From positions 1-39,451 of the forward strand of contig JAGNEZ010000057.1 in the NCBI GenBank assembly GCA_018003015.1: a stretch of DNA of 39,451 bases. The letters run 5' to 3'. Position numbers and translations under genes: made by a program. Shown one piece after another: positions 34,480 through 39,451 of the stretch (its first letter is position 1; each line of letters starts with the position of its first letter). The notes below the pieces were generated by a model. The model ran no database searches, was not told the DNA's origin, and saw only the letters and a program-made list of their open reading frames with translations. This DNA comes from Phycisphaerae bacterium. GTDB lineage: Bacteria; Planctomycetota; Phycisphaerae; UBA1845; PWPN01.

Positions 34480-35871
34480 CTAATTCCCACGCTCGATGGT
34501 GACGTTTTGCTGCTTGGCCAGATGGCCCTGTCGCGTCCGGACGTGATAGGTCAGCTCCGTCTTCTTGCCCGCCGGGCAGATCGCGGTCAGCTGGACCGTC
34601 TGGTAGTCATGCTGCGCCGGCTCCAGCTTGCTGATGAACGCGACATCGCCGGGGAAGGTTCGTCGAAGCTCCACCTCGATCGGCCTGGACCGATAGTTGC
34701 GGATCCGCTCCGCGTAGCCCACGTGGTCCTCCCAGCCGACCACGACGTCATCGATCTCGAGCTTGGTGCCGCCGCCGTACTCCTTGTACACGTTCAGACC
34801 CTGACGCTGAAACCAGAGATGCTCGCGCCAGGTCTTGAGCTTGATCCATTCGTGGACCACTTCGGGGTCCGGCCCGAGATTCAGCTCGATCTTGTCGCCG
34901 ATGGGCACGTACTTGATCTGTTGCTGCACCCGGAAGCCCAGGCCGTCCTTGCTGTTGTCCCGATACACCCGGACGATCCCGTCCGGCAGCGGCGTGGTTC
35001 CCAGCTTCGACTCCGCGTCGTTCTTCAGCAGGAACATGCGCACCAGCTGGTCGCCGTACTCCGCCGGCCGGTAGCGATACTGGATCTTGAACGGGATCTT
35101 GCGGCCCTCGAACGACCGCAATCGCTTGCTCCAGCCGTTCTGGATGGTTTCCGTCCCCTCGACCGTGTAGATGAAGTACTCGCCCAGGCCTTCCTTTTCG
35201 ATCTTCTTGGGTACACCAGCAGACGTAGCCGCGGGTGCCAGCGCGTTCGCCACTTCTGCCACCCTGTCCTTGGCAGCCAGTTTTCGAACCGCCCCCGCGG
35301 CTCTCTCTTCGAGCTGCTCGATACTCTTACCGTATTGCCGCCGGGCCAGTTCGGCGATCTTCTCGACCAGGTTGATCGTGCCGACCACCAGCCGCACCTG
35401 CGCGTTTTCGTACTCCTCGCCCGAGTTGTTGAACACCCGAACGAACCCGGTAACGTCCATCACCGTCTCGCCGGGATCGGTGATGCACACGTAGTCCGCC
35501 GACCAGGTGATCCCGCTGGTGAAGTAGCTGATCTCCACCACCGCTTCGACGTCCTCGGTCGCATGAACGCTCCAGTACAGCACCTGCGGCTTGTCCAGCG
35601 GATACGTGGTATCCAGGACCTCCAGCTGGGCCGCCTGCTTCGGGAACCGCAGGGTCACCGAAGTCGGGTCGATCAGCGTGTTCGCCCAGGAAAACTGGAG
35701 CGGGTTGATCCCTTTCTTGAACGTCACGTGCCGTGTCTCGCGTACCAGGGTCAGATCCTCGGCGTTGTAGATCGTCAGCTGGACCGTGTCCCGCGAGGGC
35801 ACGGTGGAGAGATCGATGTTCCGTCCCCAGGCCGGAGTGGCTACTAGCAGGATGAATACGAGTTTCTTCAT
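34480..35871 (-). CDS. Exported DUF4139-like protein
   Basis: The protein has 463 residues from the ATG at 35871 (GGAAGA upstream); the frame is open to 35940 inside the preceding gene. A short signal peptide (MKKLVFILLVATPAWG) is followed by VQLTIYNAEDLTLVRETRHV, YFTSGITWSADYVCITDPGE, VTGFVRVFNNSGEEYENAQV and NPLQFSWANTLIDPTSVTLR. The pattern ITWSADY..........G...V.N.SGE....A...L..G is that of DUF4139 proteins, which have beta-sandwich folds and unknown function. The region 180-235 is Ala-rich and helical, probably a spacer. It is 62 bases after the related gene and surely in one operon with it. Confidence 0.75.
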   Translation of the reverse strand: MKKLVFILLVATPAWGRNIDLSTVPSRDTVQLTIYNAEDLTLVRETRHVTFKKGINPLQFSWANTLIDPTSVTLRFPKQAAQLEVLDTTYPLDKPQVLYWSVHATEDVEAVVEISYFTSGITWSADYVCITDPGETVMDVTGFVRVFNNSGEEYENAQVRLVVGTINLVEKIAELARRQYGKSIEQLEERAAGAVRKLAAKDRVAEVANALAPAATSAGVPKKIEKEGLGEYFIYTVEGTETIQNGWSKRLRSFEGRKIPFKIQYRYRPAEYGDQLVRMFLLKNDAESKLGTTPLPDGIVRVYRDNSKDGLGFRVQQQIKYVPIGDKIELNLGPDPEVVHEWIKLKTWREHLWFQRQGLNVYKEYGGGTKLEIDDVVVGWEDHVGYAERIRNYRSRPIEVELRRTFPGDVAFISKLEPAQHDYQTVQLTAICPAGKKTELTYHVRTRQGHLAKQQNVTIERGN

Positions 35872-35933
35872 ATCGTCTTCCGTTCTTCGTTGGAACCTCT
35901 GATACTCATTCCTTCGGTCCGGTTCTCCCGGCC

Positions 35934-37112
35934 TCACCATTCGTTCTTGATCATGAGGTGCAGCTTGTGCACGACCTTCTCGGCGGTACCGTCAGCCGCC
36001 CGGGGCTTCAACGGAATGTGGAAAACCAGCCGGTCGAACGTGCTCTTCTCGGGATCGAGGCCGCCGGGGAACGTCGTTTCCCGCCCCAATTCCCACTCGA
36101 CATCACGCTTGGTGTCGCCACGGGTTTCATTGCGAACCGCCCGGGCCAGTTCGATGACGTCGAGCGTGACCGGCGAATCCTTGAAGTTCTCGATTTCATA
36201 CTGGATGACCACCTCCTGGTTGGCGAGATTGCCCGCCAGGACCTTGCGGTCATTCCGCGCGATCACGCGGCGGACGACGATGTCCTTGGCTACGCCAAGA
36301 TAGAGCTTCATCTCGTCATCCATGGGCGTGAACTTGCCCCAGTCTTCGCCGACGAAGGCCTCGCCGCCCTTACCGTCGTCCTGGAAGATGCGGGCTTTGC
36401 CGGGCATGAGCGGGAATTGCCCCAGCTTGTGCTCCTTGTCATTCTTCAGCAGGTAGTGCATGGGGATCCGCAGCTTCTTCTGCGGCTCATCCAGGTAGGC
36501 GAACTCCGCGAGGCTTGCGGTGTAGGTCTTCTGGATCGGAACGTCCGCGAAGCGGGCGGACAGGATCTGCTTGGTCTCGTTGATCCCGATCGGCCGGAGA
36601 AAGTGATCGCCGAAACCAGCCCAGAGTCCGGCCTCGCCGAAGTCCTCGTTAGCCAGGTTCTGCAGCTTCACGTATTGGGAGAGCAGCAAGCTCTTCTCGT
36701 CATGGGCGGCCGTGGCCCGGTATTCAAAGCTCTTGTTGAGCTGCCCGATGATGTAGCTGATCCGCACCCGGGCCGGACCGGACTGGCCGGCCGATACCTG
36801 CCAGACCAGGGCATTCTCATTGGGCGGGTAACTGACTGACAGCACCTTGATCCCCTCCGGGTCCGCCAGAGATCGGAACTGAATGCTGTCCTTGTCAATG
36901 GCCGTGTCGGCCCAGGAGAAGTCGACCTGATTCACGCCTTTCAGCAGCGGAACGACTCGCTCCTCCTCGACCAGCGTGACGTTCGGCTGGTCAAGCTGGA
37001 TCTCGACCCGTTCGCGTCTGGGCAACGTGATCAGCTTGATGCGGGCCAAGGCCGGCGAAACCGCAACAGCCAGGACCATAAGCACGATGGGAGCCGATTT
37101 GAATCGAGGCAT
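35934..37112 (-). CDS. Exported protein related to the DUF4139-like neighbour
   Basis: The protein has 392 residues with a signal peptide (APIVLMVLAVAVSPALARIK). It shares the layout of the next gene: an N-terminal beta domain (VEIQLDQPNVTLVEEERVVP, KGVNQVDFSWADTAIDKDSI), the middle part ISYIIGQLNKSFEYRATAAH, then a beta-sandwich (VIQYEIENFKDSPVTLDVIE). The stretch KKGINPLQFSWANTLIDPTS in the other protein lines up with KGVNQVDFSWADTAIDKDSI here, so the two are paralogues of different length. GAGGGGC precedes the ATG. Function is unknown; both may be parts of one cell-envelope complex. Confidence 0.7.
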   Translation of the reverse strand: MPRFKSAPIVLMVLAVAVSPALARIKLITLPRRERVEIQLDQPNVTLVEEERVVPLLKGVNQVDFSWADTAIDKDSIQFRSLADPEGIKVLSVSYPPNENALVWQVSAGQSGPARVRISYIIGQLNKSFEYRATAAHDEKSLLLSQYVKLQNLANEDFGEAGLWAGFGDHFLRPIGINETKQILSARFADVPIQKTYTASLAEFAYLDEPQKKLRIPMHYLLKNDKEHKLGQFPLMPGKARIFQDDGKGGEAFVGEDWGKFTPMDDEMKLYLGVAKDIVVRRVIARNDRKVLAGNLANQEVVIQYEIENFKDSPVTLDVIELARAVRNETRGDTKRDVEWELGRETTFPGGLDPEKSTFDRLVFHIPLKPRAADGTAEKVVHKLHLMIKNEW

Positions 37113-37667
37113 ACCGAAAGCCCCTCGGATGATCCCCCGGAAGGGTTTCCGCTCGCCTTGAGCGGGCCCCCCGGCGGGTGCGTTTCATGAATAGACGCCG
37201 TTCCTTCGCAGCGGTTCCCTGAATTCGATGCCAACTGAGGCCGGCCGGGGTTGTGCAGGCCGCTCCGCGGGTCGGCGCGCGGCCAGCTGCCGAAAGGTAG
37301 GTGGCGTCAAGACATGGGGGGTTCCGGCGGATGCCCGGGCAAGAACGGGGAAGCGAGGGGCCTGGTAGGCGCAGGAGAGAGAGGACCAATGCTGAGAGAG
37401 CGCCTGCGTGTCGACGCTGGTGATGAGAAGGGCCTTGCATGCGCGTTCGCTTGCGGGTGTACTATCGCCTCTTCGCCGTTCCCCCGTCTCAGCCGGACGG
37501 CGGCGAACGGTGGACGATCCATGTGGGCGGCGTCGGGAGGCCCGCCGGGTGGTCCGGAAAATGACGCGTGGGGCAGGGGGCGGCCCTGCTTATTGGACGG
37601 TTCGTGTTCCCGGATCGACGGATGAGCCGCCCGAACAAGCGTAGGCCGTTTCCGCCGGTGAGGATCC
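37113..37667. other. Gene-free divergent stretch
   Basis: About 555 bases between the leftward envelope-protein pair and the rightward phosphatase gene. I see no gene with ribosome site and plausible composition. No promoter with good consensus was found by eye. Confidence 0.4.
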
Positions 37668-38336
37668 ATGGGTATTCAAGGCGCCATTTTTGATCTGGAC
37701 GGCACGCTGGCCAATACGTTGCCGGATTTGACCGCGGCGATGAACCACACCCTGGGCACGCTGGGAAAGTCTCCATGTTCGCAAGAGGAGGTCCGCCGGT
37801 GGGTTGGTGAAGGGCTGCCCACACTGTGTCGGCGAGCCTTGTCGAGGAGCTCTCCGGGCGGCTTCGATGTTCCCGACGACGCGATGGTAATCCAGATGGC
37901 TCAGCTGTTCACGGCCTACTACCGCGATCATCGGCTGGACAAGACCCGACCCTACGAGGGCATCCCGGAACTGCTCGACGAGCTCGCCCGCCGGAGCATT
38001 CCCATGGCGGTCCTGTCCAACAAGCCGCACGAGCACACCTGGCCGATGGTCGAGGCCCTGTTCAGCCGGTGGTCGTGGGTGGCGGTTGAGGGCTACCGGG
38101 CGGAGGAATACCGCAAGCCGGATCCGCGGACCGCTTTGGAGATCATCGCCCGGATGGGCGGCCAAGCCTCACGGATCGCGCTGGTGGGTGATTCAGCCAC
38201 CGATATACAGACTGGCCGGAACGCGGGCGTGGTCACCGTTGGGGCGGCGTGGGGGTTCCGCGATCGCCCTGAGCTGGTCGACGCCGGTGCCGACCATGTG
38301 ATCGACCACCCGCTCGACTTGGTCGGGTATCTGTAA
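37668..38336 (+). CDS. HAD-family phosphatase, phosphoglycolate-phosphatase-like
   Basis: The protein has 222 residues with GAGG upstream of the ATG. It has the four HAD motifs: FDLDGTLANT (Asp9 nucleophile, Asp11), AVLSNKPHEH (Ser/Lys), YRKPDP (Lys), and LVGDSATDIQTGRNAG (acidic pair). The helical cap after residue 20 is of the C1 type seen in Gph enzymes (DLTAAMNHTLGTLG, VRRWVGEGLPTL). It most likely dephosphorylates phosphoglycolate or a related small phosphate in the cytosol, for example 2-phosphoglycolate from oxidative DNA repair. Related pyrophosphatase PpaX-like members cannot be excluded. It seems unrelated to the glycan genes. Confidence 0.85.
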   Translation: MGIQGAIFDLDGTLANTLPDLTAAMNHTLGTLGKSPCSQEEVRRWVGEGLPTLCRRALSRSSPGGFDVPDDAMVIQMAQLFTAYYRDHRLDKTRPYEGIPELLDELARRSIPMAVLSNKPHEHTWPMVEALFSRWSWVAVEGYRAEEYRKPDPRTALEIIARMGGQASRIALVGDSATDIQTGRNAGVVTVGAAWGFRDRPELVDAGADHVIDHPLDLVGYL

Positions 38337-38416
38337 CGAGTGGGCGCGTCCCTTTTCTCGAGGCCATTATCGCGATTAACCGCCGCGTCAGCCACGGCAG
38401 GGGACGTTCGCGGGCC

Positions 38417-38446
38417 TTGACCCCCGTCGTGGGCGATGGGTATAAT
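38417..38446 (+). promoter_or_regulatory. Sigma70-like promoter of the protease gene
   Basis: TTGACC at 38417-38422 and a perfect TATAAT at 38441-38446 are 18 bases apart. The protease frame is best started at 38500, about 50 bases after the -10 element. Confidence 0.6.
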
Positions 38447-38499
38447 TCAATGAAGTACTCACCGTCATTGTGCCGGCGGTACACGACCCGCGTGGTCTC

Positions 38500-39451
38500 G
38501 TGAACCGGAGAGCGTCGTTGCAGTTGTTCGTTCGCGTGACAGCTTTGTTCGCGATCGCGCTGGGTGTGTCGTCCGTCGCGTCGGGGATGATCCAAGCGGG
38601 AACCCCCGTTGCCGCGAACATCGAGGGTCCGTGGGCGTACCCAGCGGCCGCGAACCCTGGCACGTCTGAGCTCGCCTGGTCAGCCCAGATCAACGAACCG
38701 GCGGCCACCTACATCGCGATTCACTTTGTGGACTTCGATCTGGCTCCCGGCGACTACCTCTTGGTGTCGGATGCCCAGGGAGGACAGACCTACACACTTG
38801 AAGGCAAGGGCAAGATGGACCGCGGGACCTTCTGGTCCCAGCACATCAAGGGCGGGGCGGTCCTTCTCCAGTTGATGGTCTCCAGCCTGACCGGGGGACA
38901 AGGCTTCCGGATCGACCAGTACGTGACCGGTTTTCTCGACCTGGGCCCGGCCCCTGGAACGGCCGGCTCTGCAGCCAACACCCCAGCGTCAATGGACATG
39001 GCCATCGGGGAGGCCGCCGCCATGAGTCGGTCCGTCCAGGCCCTGTGCGGTATCGACGACAAACGCAACGCCGCCTGTTTCAAGGATTCTCATCCTCTGG
39101 TGTACGATCGCTCGCGGCCGGTCGCTCGTCTGCTGATCAATGGGTCTTCGCTCTGCACCGGTTGGCTGGTCTCGCCGCAGAACCACTTGCTGACCAACGA
39201 GCACTGCATCAGTTCGGAACTCGATGCCGTCAACACCGACTATGAATTCATGGCAGAGGCTCCGAACTGCGAGGATGCCAACTCTCCACTCGGTTTTCGC
39301 GGTACCGTCATTTCGGGTGCGACCTTTGTCCAGAGCAATCTCGATCTGGACTACGCCCTTCTGCAATTCACCGCAGCATCTCCGGTGGACACCTATGGGT
39401 ACCTCCAGGTCGACAATCGAATCACCGCGGTCGGAGAGCAGGTGTTCATCC
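38500..39451 (+). CDS. Secreted trypsin-like serine protease, 3' end outside the window
   Basis: The frame starts at a GTG (38500) and runs off the right edge; 317 codons are visible. VNRRASLQLFVRVTALFAIA then LGVSSVASG is a signal peptide. Residues about 35-150 form a beta-rich N-domain (FVDFDLAPGDYLLVSDAQGG; FRIDQYVTGFLDLG). The protease domain follows: CTGWLVSPQNHLLTNEHCIS carries the catalytic His in NEHC, where AAHC or TNNHC is more usual, and NLDLDYALLQF carries the catalytic Asp. The serine (GDSGG) lies beyond the window. The layout matches lysyl-endopeptidase-like or trypsin-like secreted proteases. An alternative GTG at 38470 exists. The start codon has a weak ribosome site. Confidence 0.75.
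   Translation, partial: MNRRASLQLFVRVTALFAIALGVSSVASGMIQAGTPVAANIEGPWAYPAAANPGTSELAWSAQINEPAATYIAIHFVDFDLAPGDYLLVSDAQGGQTYTLEGKGKMDRGTFWSQHIKGGAVLLQLMVSSLTGGQGFRIDQYVTGFLDLGPAPGTAGSAANTPASMDMAIGEAAAMSRSVQALCGIDDKRNAACFKDSHPLVYDRSRPVARLLINGSSLCTGWLVSPQNHLLTNEHCISSELDAVNTDYEFMAEAPNCEDANSPLGFRGTVISGATFVQSNLDLDYALLQFTAASPVDTYGYLQVDNRITAVGEQVFI

Noticed and set aside
34507-35847. A plus-strand open frame of about 446 codons
   Set aside because: It is antisense to the DUF4139-like gene, which has a signal peptide, ribosome site and family pattern. The plus-strand product has no motif.
1-39451. CRISPR arrays, tRNA or rRNA genes
   Set aside because: No regularly spaced direct repeats and no cloverleaf or rRNA-like stretches were noticed on either strand; a dedicated tRNA and rRNA scan was not possible.

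Overview
The window is about 39 kb of GC-rich DNA, most likely from a planctomycete (Phycisphaerae-like). The taxon is inferred from protein style. Two proteins end in PEP-CTERM sorting tails, and one pseudopilin-like protein starts with an AFTLIE leader. Two proteins end in DxDGDGDVDQxDFG dockerin-type repeats. Exported proteins include sulfatases, a GH51 arabinofuranosidase and ceramidase-like hydrolases, and many use twin-arginine signals. No rRNA, tRNA or CRISPR array was seen.

Layout. Positions 1-2926 are a small accessory island. It holds the end of an IS66-type element (partial accessory gene and a probable terminal repeat), an orphan gene behind a long structured leader, a broken AbiEi-type antitoxin gene joined to an IS66 transposase remnant, a UPF0175-like gene without a normal start codon, and a two-gene small-protein/nucleotidyltransferase unit. 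Positions 3074-5814 (minus) hold a secreted five-bladed-propeller glycosidase-like protein, a remnant of a beta-helix protein and a pseudopilin-like protein. A GntR-LacI type regulator (6379-7479) is divergent from the pseudopilin. Positions 7620-12742 (plus) are a three-gene run that shares one roughly 200-residue module present four times. Its members end in a dockerin-like, a PEP-CTERM and a dockerin-like tail.

Positions 12783-23820 (minus) hold a heparinase II/III-like lyase, a PEP-CTERM propeller-like protein, a ceramidase-like/sialidase-like fusion, a second Tat-exported ceramidase-like protein and two Tat-exported DegT-family PLP aminotransferase paralogues. Positions 24321-34429 (plus) hold a membrane-anchored sugar-isomerase-like TIM barrel, a secreted propeller protein, the GH51 arabinofuranosidase, a HerA/DUF87-type ATPase and two sulfatases. 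Positions 34480-37112 (minus) are a pair of related exported proteins, one DUF4139-like. A phosphoglycolate-phosphatase-like HAD protein follows, and the window ends inside a secreted trypsin-like protease.

Taken together, the central 30 kb reads as a glycan or glycolipid degradation region: sulfatases, a lyase, an arabinofuranosidase, sialidase-like propellers and amide hydrolases, with a sugar-responsive type of regulator. The most unusual part is a run of enzymes normally found in the cytosol (two DegT aminotransferases and a TIM-barrel isomerase) that carry export or anchor signals and sit beside exported ceramidase-like amidases. This suggests amino-sugar or amino-lipid chemistry outside the cytoplasm. 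The second is the four-copy module at 7707-12475. Both functional readings are inferences from sequence; the coding calls are firmer.
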